A stretch of DNA of 64,000 nt, from positions 1-64,000 of the forward strand of contig NZ_LQIU01000015.1 of the NCBI RefSeq assembly GCF_001499995.1, read 5' to 3'. A program made the position numbers and the translations under genes. The first letter of the stretch is position 1. Each line of letters starts with the position of its first letter. Shown here in pieces: positions 27,639 through 36,353 of the stretch. This DNA is from Mycobacterium sp. IS-1496 (lineage in GTDB: Bacteria; Actinomycetota; Actinomycetes; Mycobacteriales; Mycobacteriaceae). The notes under the pieces were generated by a model. That model saw only the letters and a program-made list of their open reading frames with translations, ran no database searches and was not told where the DNA came from.

Positions 27639-29303
27639 TCAGGCTTCCGCCAGGTACCGGTGCACCAGCATGACCGCCATCGACCCTTCGCCGACGGCGG
27701 CGGCCACCCGTTTGGCGGACTCGGCTCGCACATCACCTGCAACAAACACACCCGGCACGCTTGTTTCCAGGTGGTGCGGCGGGCGGTCCAGCGTCCAGCC
27801 CGAGATCTCCCGCAGATCGGGCCCGGCGAGGATGAACCCGTGGTCGTCGCGCACGACGATGCCGTCGAGCCATTCGGTGCGCGGTTCGGCGCCGATGAAG
27901 ATGAACATCCGGCCGCAGGTGTGCTCCTCGCGGTTCCCGGTGAGCGTGTTCTCCAGGCAGATGCCCTCGAGGTGGCCGTTGCCCTTGACCGCGTGGACCA
28001 CGGTGTTGGGCAGCTCCCGGATCTTGTCGTTGGCCCTGATCTGCTGGATCAGATAGTGCGACATCGAGTCCTCGAGCCTGCGGCGGCTGACGATCGTGAC
28101 CTTGCTGGCCGTGCGCGAGAGGTGCATCGCGGCCTGGCCGGCGGAGTTCGCGCCGCCGATCACGTACACCTCGTCGTCCTCGCAGTCGGCGGCGACCGAC
28201 GCCGTGGCGCCGTAGTACACCCCCGCACCGGTCAGCCCGTCGCATCCCTCGGCGGGCAGCTGGCGGTATTCGACGCCCATCGCCAGGATCACCGCGCGGG
28301 CGCCGATCGACCGGCCGTCGGACAGCCGCACGGTGCGCGCCGACCCGTCGATCTCCAGGGCCGTCACCTCGGCCGCGGTGATCAGCTCGGCGTCGAACTT
28401 CTCGGCCTGCCTGCGCGCCCGCTCGGCGAGCTGCGCACCCGAGAGGCCGTCGGGGAAACCGAGGTAGTTCTCGATACGGGAACTCTGCCCGGCCTGCCCG
28501 CCGGTGGCGGTGCGCTCGATGAGCACCGTCTCGAGACCCTCGGAGGCTCCGTACACGGCGGCGGCCAGACCGGCGGGCCCGCCGCCGATCACCACCAGGT
28601 CATAGAAGTCCTCGGCGGGGGTGGTGGTCAGCCCGAGGGTGGCGCCCAGTTCGGCGTCGGACGGGTCGACGAGGGTCTCGCCCTGTTCGGTGATCACCAC
28701 CGGCAGCGTCATCCCGTCCTGGCCGGCTGCCTCCAGCAGCTGCCTCCCCTTCCGCTCGTCGGCACGGAACCAGGTGTAGTACAACCGGTTTCGGGCGAGG
28801 AACTCGCGCACCTCCGATGATCTGGCGTTCCACGGATGCCCGATGATCTTGGTGTGCGGGATGGCCCGGTCCCCGGTCTCGCGCCACGCCTCGATCAACG
28901 CATCGATGACGGGGTAGAGCTTCTCCTCCGGGGGATCCCACGGCTTGAGCAGGTAATGGTCCAGGTCGACGACGTTGATGGCGTCGATCGCGGCGTGGGT
29001 GTCGGCGTACGCGGTGAGCAGCACGCGCCGCGCCATCGGGTAGAGGTCCATCGCCTCCTCGAGGAACTCGATACCGCTCATCTGCGGCATCCGGTAGTCG
29101 GCGACGAACACCGCGACCGTCTCGCCGCGCAGCTTCAGTTCGTTGAGTGTCTCGAGCGCATCCGGGCCGGATTCGGCCCGCACGATCCGGAAGTGCTCGC
29201 CGTAGTGACGGCGCAGGTCGCGCGCCACCGCACGGGAGACCGCCGGGTCGTCGTCGACGGTGAGGATCACGGGTTTGCGGGCTACCGCGGCAGGGCCTGT
29301 CAT
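27639..29303 (-). CDS. Receiver-glutaredoxin fold-thioredoxin reductase-like flavoprotein
   Basis: 554 residues in three parts. (1) Response-regulator receiver, residues 10-130: ILTVDDDPAV, Asp69 in FVADYRMPQMSG, Lys120 in YLLKPWDPP. (2) Glutaredoxin/thioredoxin-like fold, about 150-220, where the CPxC position reads HPWN (156-159). (3) TrxR-like FAD/NAD(P)H module from 235: VVIGGGPAGLAAAVYGASEG, ATGGQAGQSSRIENYLGFPD, NADPH site VIGGANSAGQAAMHL with VSRRR, and GVFVAGDVR. The CxxC of thioredoxin reductases is replaced by GATA (365-368). So it should bind FAD and NADPH but cannot reduce thioredoxin in the usual way; a redox- or NADPH-sensing output of the neighbouring kinase is an inference. 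Confidence 0.9.
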   Translation of the reverse strand: MTGPAAVARKPVILTVDDDPAVSRAVARDLRRHYGEHFRIVRAESGPDALETLNELKLRGETVAVFVADYRMPQMSGIEFLEEAMDLYPMARRVLLTAYADTHAAIDAINVVDLDHYLLKPWDPPEEKLYPVIDALIEAWRETGDRAIPHTKIIGHPWNARSSEVREFLARNRLYYTWFRADERKGRQLLEAAGQDGMTLPVVITEQGETLVDPSDAELGATLGLTTTPAEDFYDLVVIGGGPAGLAAAVYGASEGLETVLIERTATGGQAGQSSRIENYLGFPDGLSGAQLAERARRQAEKFDAELITAAEVTALEIDGSARTVRLSDGRSIGARAVILAMGVEYRQLPAEGCDGLTGAGVYYGATASVAADCEDDEVYVIGGANSAGQAAMHLSRTASKVTIVSRRRLEDSMSHYLIQQIRANDKIRELPNTVVHAVKGNGHLEGICLENTLTGNREEHTCGRMFIFIGAEPRTEWLDGIVVRDDHGFILAGPDLREISGWTLDRPPHHLETSVPGVFVAGDVRAESAKRVAAAVGEGSMAVMLVHRYLAEA

Positions 29304-29362
29304 CGCGATCAAGTATGCGCCGGTCGTCCAGTCGATATCGGATATGCCGGGGTCACGGTATC

Positions 29363-29375
29363 TAGACTGCGCCCG
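29363..29375 (+). promoter_or_regulatory. Leaderless promoter of the SRPBCC gene
   Basis: TAGACT (29363-29368) followed after 6 nt by GTG 29375; the spacing puts the transcription start on the start codon. Confidence 0.45.
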
Positions 29376-29839
29376 TGGCCGAACTCCAGTTCTCCGATTC
29401 GGTGTTCGTGGCACGGCACCCCGACGCCGTCTACGCGTTGGTGTCCGACGTGACCCGGATGGGTGAGTGGAGCCCGGTGTGCCGGGCCTGCTGGTGGGAC
29501 GACCCGGACACCGGGCCCGTCGCGGGTGCCTGGTTCACCGGGCGCAACGCGACTCCCGATCGGGAGTGGGAGACGCGCAGCCAGGTGACGGTGGCCGACG
29601 GCCGCGAGTTCGTCTGGGAGGTCAACGGCGGCTGGGTGCGGTGGGGCTTCACCGTGGCACCCGAGGAGGACGGGACCCGGTTGACCGAGCACTGGCGGCT
29701 GCTGCCCCGGGGCGTCGACGGGTTCCGCGAACGCTACGGCGCCGACGCCGACGCGCAGATCGCCGAGCGCACGGCGGCCGCACACTCCGGCATCCCCGAG
29801 ACGCTGGCCGCGATCAAGCGGACGGCCGGGAGCATCTAG
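29375..29839 (+). CDS. SRPBCC (START-like) family protein
   Basis: 154 residues from GTG 29375. Small helix-grip protein with the usual opening VFVARHPDAVYALVSDVTRMGEWSPV and a C-terminal amphipathic helix. Members bind hydrophobic ligands or act as cyclases/aromatases; nothing here points to a specific ligand. Divergent from the flavoprotein operon; its stop overlaps the stop of the USP gene on the other strand (shared CTAG). Confidence 0.85.
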   Translation: MAELQFSDSVFVARHPDAVYALVSDVTRMGEWSPVCRACWWDDPDTGPVAGAWFTGRNATPDREWETRSQVTVADGREFVWEVNGGWVRWGFTVAPEEDGTRLTEHWRLLPRGVDGFRERYGADADAQIAERTAAAHSGIPETLAAIKRTAGSI

Positions 29840-30723
29840 ACGTCGGCTGCGTGGCAGACCATGACCGGCACGCGGCTGTGGTGGAGCAGGTTCAGGCTCG
29901 TCGACCCCAGCAGCGCGGCGCTCACGACGTTGGCTCGATGGTTGCCGACCACGACGAGCTGCGCGCCGGTGAGGCGGTCGAGGAGGGCGTGGCCCGGCTT
30001 CGCATCGTCGAGCAGTGTCGCGACCTCCACGCCGGGATACCTGTCCGTCCAGGGCTCGAGGGCGCGCGTCAGCAGCCCCCACTCCGCGGACTCCAGGGCG
30101 TCCCAGTCGATGAGGTAGGGGATGGCCACCGCGTCGGCGTCCAGCCCCGCCGCCCACGAGTGCACGGCGGTGAGGGGGGCGCCGAACCGGTCGGCGAACT
30201 CGAACGCGGCCGCCAGGGCCGCCGTCCCGGCCGGCGTGCCGTCGACCCCGACCACGACCGGCGCCGTACCCGGCCGCGCGATCTGACGCCACGCCACCAC
30301 CGGACACGACGCCTGCGTCGCGACCCGCAACGTCGTCGACCCGACCAGCACTGCCGCGGCCGGACTGACATCGTCGCAGCCCACGACGACCAGGGCGGCG
30401 TCGCGGCTGCGGCCGATCAACGCCTCGTGGGCCGGCTCGCCGACCGCCTCGGTGACGACGCCCAGGTGTGGAAAGTGTTCGGCCACAGCCTCTTTCGCTA
30501 GATCGAGCGTCTTCTCAGCGGCGGCCTGCTGATCCTCGGGCGCGGCCGCCCGGATGGCGACCACCGCGGCGTCGGTGAAGAAGTGACCGGCCGTGGCGGT
30601 CGAGTGGACGAGCCGCAACGACGTGCGGTACGCCGCGGCCGCCGCGGCGGCCCACCGCGCGGCGTCGATGCTGGTCGGCGAGCCGTCGATCCCGACGACG
30701 ACCGGGGCGGTGCGTTGCGTCAT
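29836..30723 (-). CDS. Universal stress protein, tandem two-domain type
   Basis: 295 residues, [20 protein letters not shown] at the start and a second domain from about residue 155 (TAPVVVGVDGTPAGTAALAA). The ATP-binding signature G-x2-G-x9-G(S/T) is degraded in both halves: VVVGCDDVSPAAAVLVGST and VVVGNHRANVVSAALLGST each lack the second Gly. ATP binding is therefore doubtful, unlike the USPs at 46683 and 48671. Third gene of a kinase-ADH-USP operon reading away from DosR boxes at 33380-33416; similar proteins (Rv2005c next to Rv2004c) belong to the DosR regulon. Confidence 0.9.
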   Translation of the reverse strand: MTQRTAPVVVGIDGSPTSIDAARWAAAAAAAYRTSLRLVHSTATAGHFFTDAAVVAIRAAAPEDQQAAAEKTLDLAKEAVAEHFPHLGVVTEAVGEPAHEALIGRSRDAALVVVGCDDVSPAAAVLVGSTTLRVATQASCPVVAWRQIARPGTAPVVVGVDGTPAGTAALAAAFEFADRFGAPLTAVHSWAAGLDADAVAIPYLIDWDALESAEWGLLTRALEPWTDRYPGVEVATLLDDAKPGHALLDRLTGAQLVVVGNHRANVVSAALLGSTSLNLLHHSRVPVMVCHAADV

Positions 30724-30742
30724 GAGCGTGCCTTTCGCTGGG

Positions 30743-31798
30743 TCAGTCGGTGTGCGGTGGGCGCGTGAGCAACACCTTGAGCGCTCCCGTCTCGCCGGGT
30801 CGGCTGAACACGTCATAGGCGAGGTCGAACTCGTCCATACCGAAGTGGTGGGTGATCATCGCCGCCGTGTCGATCTGGTGACCGGCCACCAGCTTGATCA
30901 GGGCGGGTGTCGAGTGCGTGTCCACCAGACCCGTGGTGATCGTGATGTTCTTGATCCAGATGTCCTCCAGGTGCAGCGTGGCGGGCTTGCCGTGCACCCC
31001 GACGTTGGCGACGTGTCCGCCGGGCCGGACCAGGCGGACCGCCTGCTCGAAGGTCTCGGGCACGCCGACGGCCTCCATCGCCACATCGGCGCCGAGGCCG
31101 TCGGTGAGTGCGTCGACCACCGCGCGCGGATCCTGTGACGCCGAGTCGACGACGGTGTCGGCGCCGACGGTCTTCGCCGCTTCCAGCCGGCTCTCGGCGA
31201 TGTCGATCACCACGATGTGGCTGGGACTGTAGAGCTTGGCGGTGAGGACCGCGGCGAGGCCGATGGGACCGGCGCCGACGATCGCCACGACGTCGCCGGG
31301 GCGCACCGCGGCGCTCAGCACGCCCACCTCGTAGGACGTGGGCAGGATGTCGGCGAGCATGACCATCTGTTCATCGCTCACCCCGGGAGGCACCTTGTGG
31401 GTGGAGTTGTCGGCGAATGGCACGCGGACGTACTCGGCCTGCGTTCCGTCGATGAGATGGCCCAGGATCCATCCGCCGCCACCGAGGCACTGGCCGTACT
31501 GCCCGTCCCGGCAGTATCGGCAACTGCCGCAGGCGCTGATGCACGACACGAGCACCCGGTCACCGACGGCGAGTTTCTCGACGGCGGAACCGATCTCGGT
31601 CACCGTGCCGACGGCTTCGTGACCGAGGACCCGGCCCGGCTGCACTTCGGGTACGTCCCCTTTGAGGATGTGCAGGTCGGTGCCGCAGATGGTCACCGCG
31701 TCGACGCGGACGATGGCATCGGTGGCGCGCTGCACGACCGGATCGGGCACCTGCTCCCACGACCGCCTACCCGGACCGTGGTAAACCATCGCGTGCAT
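30743..31798 (-). CDS. Zinc-dependent alcohol dehydrogenase
   Basis: 351 residues, MDR superfamily. Catalytic zinc residues in TICGTDLHILKGDV and GRVLGHEAVGTV; structural zinc cysteines in CISACGSCRYCRDGQYGQC; Rossmann loop AIVGAGPIGLAAVL. Closest in style to Adh proteins acting on short or medium alcohols. Lies 36 bp after the Rv2004c-like kinase gene and 19 bp before the USP gene, so it is part of the putative DosR-controlled operon, where it could dispose of reducing equivalents in hypoxia (inference). Confidence 0.92.
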   Translation of the reverse strand: MHAMVYHGPGRRSWEQVPDPVVQRATDAIVRVDAVTICGTDLHILKGDVPEVQPGRVLGHEAVGTVTEIGSAVEKLAVGDRVLVSCISACGSCRYCRDGQYGQCLGGGGWILGHLIDGTQAEYVRVPFADNSTHKVPPGVSDEQMVMLADILPTSYEVGVLSAAVRPGDVVAIVGAGPIGLAAVLTAKLYSPSHIVVIDIAESRLEAAKTVGADTVVDSASQDPRAVVDALTDGLGADVAMEAVGVPETFEQAVRLVRPGGHVANVGVHGKPATLHLEDIWIKNITITTGLVDTHSTPALIKLVAGHQIDTAAMITHHFGMDEFDLAYDVFSRPGETGALKVLLTRPPHTD

Positions 31799-31834
31799 CG
31801 GCGGGTCCTCCTGTTCGGTGCTGTTTCGTGGCCG

Positions 31835-33322
31835 TCAGTACGCCAGACAGCAGATCTGCTGTGCTTCCGCCACGGAGTCGGCCAGTGGGCGCCCCGTGTC
31901 GACACGGTGTGCGCCCGACCAGATGGGCGCCGTGATGTCGGCCGCGATCTGCGGTGTCGCATCGGATGTCGTCGACGACCGGTGCCCGATCCGGGTCTGC
32001 GCGGCGGAAAGTGTGGTGTCGCAGGCAAGTTCCACCAACACCGCTGAGGAGCGCTCGGCGCACTCCAGGGCCGCGCGGCGGTGACGCGGGTCCCGCCAGG
32101 TGCCGTCGAGGACCACCGACTCGCCGTGAGCCAGCAGGACCGCCGCTCGATGCAGCACCGTCTCGTAGACCAGCGCCACGTTGTCGGGTGAGTACAGCCC
32201 GCTCTCCAGGGCTCCCGCGGCGCCGTGGACGATCCCGGACTCCTGCAGTTCCCGACGGACGTTGTCGGTCGAGATGACCTGAGCGCCAACGGACTCGCCA
32301 AGAGCGCCGGACAGTGTGGTCTTGCCCGTCCCGGGACCACCGCCGACGATCACGAGCCGAACCGCGGCCGCCTTGAGGTGGCCGGCGGCGATGTCGAGGT
32401 GCCACCGGGCGTCGGCCGCCGCGCCCGCATGCCCCTGGCCGACCCTGATGCAGTCCACCTTGGCGCGGACGACGGCGCGGTAGGCGATGTAGAAGTCGAT
32501 CAGCGAGCGGGGCGCGGTGTCGCCGGCGAGTTCCTGGTACTGGTCGAGGAAGTGGTCGGCGAGGTCGCGCCGGCCCAGGAACTCCAGGTCCATCGCCAGG
32601 AACGCGGCGTCGTCGACGCCGTCGACGAAGCGCATCCGGTCGTCGAACTCCAGACAGTCCAGCGGGACCGGGCCGTCGGGTGTGCAGAAGACGTCGTCGG
32701 CCAGCAGGTCGCCGTGACCGTCGACGATGCGGCGGTCGGCGATGCGGCCGGCGAACAGCGCGTCCCGGCCGTCGAGATACCGCATGGCCAGGCGGCGGAT
32801 CTCGTCGACGGCCTCGGCGGACACCACGGTCCCCGCGGAGCGGTCCAGCTCGGTGAGGTTCTCGGACCACAGCTGCCGGATGGCGGCGGTCGTGGCGGCG
32901 GCGTCGACGTCCGCGCCGCGGTGAGCGGTCGCGTGGAACCGGGCGAGCATGCTCGCGAGCATCGTCAGGTGGTGTTCGGTCGGCTCACCGCGCGCCACCA
33001 TGGTCCGGAGCCGGTACCGGTCGGGGTAGCGGCGCATCACCACGACCGGTTCCGGTGTGGCGTGACCGGGTCCGCGCAGGTGCGCGACCCCGAGGTAACT
33101 GCCCGGCGCCAGGCGGCTGTTCAGTTCGACCTCGCGGGCGCAGACCCGCTCCCGCTGTTCGGGCGTGCTGAAGTCGAGGAAGTCCGTGATCACCGGCTTC
33201 TTGACCTTGTAGGCCTTCTCGCCGAGCAGGAGCACCACACCGGTGTGCGTCTCGTACACCTCGGCGGCCATGTCGTTCACCGGCAGATCATGGGCAGCGG
33301 TGACGTCCTCCGTGGTGGTCAT
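31835..33322 (-). CDS. Rv2004c-like bifunctional kinase (phosphotransferase + AAA NTPase)
   Basis: 495 residues. N-terminal aminoglycoside-phosphotransferase-like kinase part (residues about 25-330) with YKVKKPVITDFLDFS, VDGHGDLLADDVF and PLDCLEFDDRMRFVDGVDD; C-terminal P-loop kinase domain with VIVGGGPGTGKTTLSGALGE near residue 345. This composition is that of Rv2004c, a DosR-regulon gene. ATG 33322 (MTTTEDVTAA) is 60-80 bp from the DosR boxes. First gene of the leftward operon. Confidence 0.9.
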   Translation of the reverse strand: MTTTEDVTAAHDLPVNDMAAEVYETHTGVVLLLGEKAYKVKKPVITDFLDFSTPEQRERVCAREVELNSRLAPGSYLGVAHLRGPGHATPEPVVVMRRYPDRYRLRTMVARGEPTEHHLTMLASMLARFHATAHRGADVDAAATTAAIRQLWSENLTELDRSAGTVVSAEAVDEIRRLAMRYLDGRDALFAGRIADRRIVDGHGDLLADDVFCTPDGPVPLDCLEFDDRMRFVDGVDDAAFLAMDLEFLGRRDLADHFLDQYQELAGDTAPRSLIDFYIAYRAVVRAKVDCIRVGQGHAGAAADARWHLDIAAGHLKAAAVRLVIVGGGPGTGKTTLSGALGESVGAQVISTDNVRRELQESGIVHGAAGALESGLYSPDNVALVYETVLHRAAVLLAHGESVVLDGTWRDPRHRRAALECAERSSAVLVELACDTTLSAAQTRIGHRSSTTSDATPQIAADITAPIWSGAHRVDTGRPLADSVAEAQQICCLAY

Positions 33323-33379
33323 GGGGCAATGGTCGCGTCGGGAGCCGACGTGGCGCAGCGGCCTTCCGGCCTCATGCCG

Positions 33380-33416
33380 GGTCGAAAGGTCCCGACTGGA
33401 CGGGGCCTTAAGTCCC
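33380..33416. promoter_or_regulatory. Tandem DosR boxes between the Rv2004c-like and acg genes
   Basis: Strong box GGGCCTTAAGTCCC (33403-33416) and a weaker one GGTCGAAAGGTCCC (33380-33393), starts 23 bp apart. They fit the DosR/DevR consensus GGGACYWWNGTCCC-like palindrome. The site lies between divergent operons and could drive both. Confidence 0.75.
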
Positions 33417-33506
33417 CATCCTCGCCGCGTGTGACCAAAGACTCTTGCCGCCGATCCGGCGGGACGTGACCGTGGTCTGGGGACACGTGAACAGGAAGGC
33501 TGATCG

Positions 33507-34487
33507 ATGACCACAACGCGAGCGGACATCGACACGATCAGCGACGCGGTGCAGCTGGCGTGCCGGGCGCCGTCTGTGCACAACAGCCAGCCGTGGCGCT
33601 GGGTCGCCGACCGGTCCGGGCTGCAGCTCTTCCTCGACACCGACCGGCTCGTGGCCACCGACCAGTCCGGCCGGGAGGCGCTCCTGAGTTGCGGCGCCGT
33701 CCTGGATCATCTGCGGGTCGCCATGGCGGCCGGCGGCTGGATCGCGCACATCGATCGCTATCCCAACCCCAACGATCACCTGCATCTGGCCGCCATCGAC
33801 TTCTCGCCGATGTCCTATGTGACCGACGGCCACCGCGCCCGCGCCGCGGCGATCGCGCGCCGCTTCACCGACCGGCTGCCGTTCGGGCCGCCGCCTGACT
33901 GGGACTCGCTGGAGCTGCTGCTGCGTGACGCGATCGACGAGTCGGTGGCGATGCTGGACGTCGTCGCCGACGACGCCCGGCCGCAACTCGCGGAGGCCTC
34001 ACAGCTCACCGAGTCGCTGCGGCTCTACGATTCTCAATACCACGCCGAATTGGCCTGGTGGACCGGGTGGTTGGCGGTCTCCGACGGCATACCGCACAGC
34101 TCCCTGGTGTCGGCCGCCGAAAGCGACCGCGTGGACATCGGCCGCCACTTCCCGGTCACCCATGGCGCGGCCGAGCGGCGCATGAGCGTGCCGGAGGATC
34201 ACTCGAAGGTGCTGGTCATCTCGGCACACGACGACACCCGGCGCGACCTCCTCGGCTGTGGTGAGACGCTGTCGCAGCTGCTGTTGGAGGCGACGTTGGC
34301 CGGGATGGCCACCTGCACGCTGACCCATCTCACCGAACTACGCGCCAGCCGCGACATCATCTCCGCACTGGTCGATCGCGACCTTCCGCAGGTGCTGGTC
34401 CGTGTCGGGGCGGCTCCCGCCTACGACCCCGTCCCGCCACCGACGCCCCGGCGTCGGCTCGACGACGTCCTCGAGGTGCGGCTGTGA
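33507..34487 (+). CDS. Acg-type nitroreductase-family protein (copy 1)
   Basis: 326 residues. Acg family (Rv2032, Rv3131, Rv3127), hallmark opening [19 protein letters not shown] and a C-terminal [20 protein letters not shown]. The fold is two nitroreductase half-domains in one chain; in Acg the flavin is held but a lid closes the active site, so true nitroreductase activity is doubtful. Overlaps dosR by 4 bp (GTGA) and so shares its transcript. Confidence 0.9.
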   Translation: MTTTRADIDTISDAVQLACRAPSVHNSQPWRWVADRSGLQLFLDTDRLVATDQSGREALLSCGAVLDHLRVAMAAGGWIAHIDRYPNPNDHLHLAAIDFSPMSYVTDGHRARAAAIARRFTDRLPFGPPPDWDSLELLLRDAIDESVAMLDVVADDARPQLAEASQLTESLRLYDSQYHAELAWWTGWLAVSDGIPHSSLVSAAESDRVDIGRHFPVTHGAAERRMSVPEDHSKVLVISAHDDTRRDLLGCGETLSQLLLEATLAGMATCTLTHLTELRASRDIISALVDRDLPQVLVRVGAAPAYDPVPPPTPRRRLDDVLEVRL

Positions 34488-35143
34488 CGGGAGAGCCCGT
34501 GACCGTGTTCCTCGTCGACGATCACGAGGTGGTGCGTCGCGGCCTGATCGACGTGCTCAGCGCCGAACCGGACCTCGACGTGATCGGCGAGGCGGGCTCG
34601 GTCTCGGAGGCGCTGGCGCGCATCCCTGCGCTGCGGCCCCAGGTCGCCGTGCTCGACGTCCGGCTGCCGGACGGCAACGGCATAGAGCTGTGCCGTGACC
34701 TCCTGTCACGGTTGCCGGACCTGCGCTGTCTGATGCTGACCTCGTTCACCTCCGATGAGGCGATGGTGGATGCCATCCTCGCCGGCGCCAGCGGTTACGT
34801 CATCAAGGACATCAAAGGCATGGACCTCGCCAAGGCGATCAAGGAGGTCGGCGAGGGCCGGTCCCTGCTCGACAACCGCGCCGCCGCCGCACTGATGGCC
34901 AAGCTGCGGGGTGCCGCCGAGCACCCCGACCCGCTGCCCGGGCTCAGCGACCAGGAGCGGGTCCTGCTCGGGCTGCTCGGCGAGGGTCTGACCAACAAGC
35001 AGATCGCCGCCCGGATGTTCCTGTCGGAGAAGACGGTGAAGAACTACGTGTCGCGGCTGCTCGCCAAGCTCGGTGTGGAGCGCCGTACACAGGCAGCGGT
35101 GTTCGTGTCCAGGCTCGACCGGACGCACGACTCCCCGGGCTGA
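34484..35143 (+). CDS. dosR: DosR/DevR-type response regulator (orphan)
   Basis: 219 residues, very similar to M. tuberculosis DosR along its length: [16 protein letters not shown], phosphoacceptor Asp58 in [59 protein letters not shown], and the DNA-binding helix [17 protein letters not shown] with the Lys/Asn residues that contact DNA in DosR. No DosS/DosT-type kinase gene is adjacent or elsewhere in the window; the gene is instead coupled to an acg gene. It should be the activator of the surrounding boxes, perhaps as a second DosR paralogue. An alternative GTG at 34499 would remove five residues. Confidence 0.93.
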   Translation: MTGEPVTVFLVDDHEVVRRGLIDVLSAEPDLDVIGEAGSVSEALARIPALRPQVAVLDVRLPDGNGIELCRDLLSRLPDLRCLMLTSFTSDEAMVDAILAGASGYVIKDIKGMDLAKAIKEVGEGRSLLDNRAAAALMAKLRGAAEHPDPLPGLSDQERVLLGLLGEGLTNKQIAARMFLSEKTVKNYVSRLLAKLGVERRTQAAVFVSRLDRTHDSPG

Positions 35144-35159
35144 CCACTCGCCATCCGTC

Positions 35160-35186
35160 CCGCCGGCCCGAACCACGTTCCGGCGG
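35160..35186. terminator. Bidirectional hairpin between convergent dosR and acg copy 2
   Basis: CCGCCGG (35160-35166) / CCGGCGG (35180-35186) with a 13-nt loop, in the 47-bp gap between two stop codons. No U run, as is usual in mycobacteria. Confidence 0.4.
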
Positions 35187-35190
35187 TTGG

Positions 35191-36183
35191 TCACTCGAAC
35201 GGCGAACCGTCCAGCCACGAGACGACGTCGCCAAGCGGCCTGCGGGGGGTCGACGGCAGCGGATCGGCGTTCACCGGCGCCCAGCCCACCCGGAAGAGCA
35301 GCTGGGGGAAGGCGCCTTCACCGAAGACGTCGGTTCGGACGGCTGAACGGGTGGCGGGGATCTCGAGCGGCTCGGTGACCGGGCACGTCGCCAGCCCGAG
35401 CGCGGTTGCGGTGAGCAGCACCAGGCTGGTCGCTTCGCCGGCGCGCAGGCGTGCCAGGTCGTCGTCGGCGGCGGTGCCGAGGGCGAACAGCACGGCGTTG
35501 TCGTCGGCCGGATCGGCTCCGGCCGGCTGGTCGAGCGCGGTGCCGGCGAACAGCCGCCCGGGAACGCGTGCTCGAGGCTCGGACAGGGGGGTGTTGCGCG
35601 CGGGGACACCGGCAGTCGACGCATGCCGCCCGCTCCACATCGACAACTCCTCGCGGTAGTGCGGGTCGGAGGCGTGTTCCCACACGGCTTTTGCGACGAT
35701 GTCGCGGAAACCGGCGGTCGTCTCCACCCGGCGCATCGTGACACCGGCTCTGGCGGCGCGGGCGCCCATCAGGGCGATGTCACCGATGGCGACCGGCCAG
35801 GCGCTGAAGTGTCTGCGGTCGGTGCGCCGCCGCGGTATCGCGGCAGCAAGCGTGATGTCGACCTCGCATGGAGCCTGACGCTGCATCTCGATCGCGGCCA
35901 GGTGGAGCGGTTCGGCGGCGTTGGGGAACCGGTGGACCACCGACCGCCACCCCAGGGCGGACAGCGCGATCACGCAATGGTTCAGCGCGGCGCCGCAACT
36001 GATCAGGAGGTCGCGTCCATCGGGGTCGGTGCGTGGCAGGTGCCAGGCCTCCTCGGCGAAGAGGTGCACGCTGTCGTCTCCGACGCGCCACCGCCAGGGT
36101 TGCGCATTGTGGATCGAGGGGGCGCGAACCGCCAGCGACAGAGCGGCGTGCACCGTCTCCTTGTCCGGACGGTGCGTGGTCAC
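35191..36183 (-). CDS. Acg-type nitroreductase-family protein (copy 2)
   Basis: 330 residues: LAVRAPSIHNAQPWRWRVGD, DLLISCGAALNHCVIALSAL, AAIPRRRTDRRHFSAWPVAI, TALGLATCPVTEPLEIPATR and the ending LPSTPRRPLGDVVSWLDGS. Closer to copy 3 (51110) than to copy 1. About 130 bp upstream of its start are two DosR-box-like sites (36315-36350). Role in dormancy as for the family; biochemical function unproven. Confidence 0.9.
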   Translation of the reverse strand: MTTHRPDKETVHAALSLAVRAPSIHNAQPWRWRVGDDSVHLFAEEAWHLPRTDPDGRDLLISCGAALNHCVIALSALGWRSVVHRFPNAAEPLHLAAIEMQRQAPCEVDITLAAAIPRRRTDRRHFSAWPVAIGDIALMGARAARAGVTMRRVETTAGFRDIVAKAVWEHASDPHYREELSMWSGRHASTAGVPARNTPLSEPRARVPGRLFAGTALDQPAGADPADDNAVLFALGTAADDDLARLRAGEATSLVLLTATALGLATCPVTEPLEIPATRSAVRTDVFGEGAFPQLLFRVGWAPVNADPLPSTPRRPLGDVVSWLDGSPFE

Positions 36184-36314
36184 CGCTGCGCCCCTCGGGT
36201 CGGCGAGGTATCGGGTGTGGTGGTGCCGACGGCCATGGCGTCCCTCCTCCGATATGTGAATGTCCCTGAGCGGAGAACACTTCCGACTACATCGCTTGAC
36301 GGCCGGCCCGGATA

Positions 36315-36350
36315 GGGACCATCGGCCCGAACGCGACGGCGAATGGTCCC
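36315..36350. promoter_or_regulatory. Tandem DosR boxes upstream of acg copy 2
   Basis: GGGACCATCGGCCC (36315-36328), a close match to the DosR consensus, and CGGCGAATGGTCCC (36337-36350) with a good right half only. Starts are 22 bp apart, two helical turns. Confidence 0.75.
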
Positions 36351-36353
36351 GAG

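Noticed and set aside
29836..30723. Considering this USP an ATP-binding type like the others
   Set aside because: Both nucleotide loops lack the second Gly of G-x2-G-x9-G(S/T), so ATP binding is not supported.
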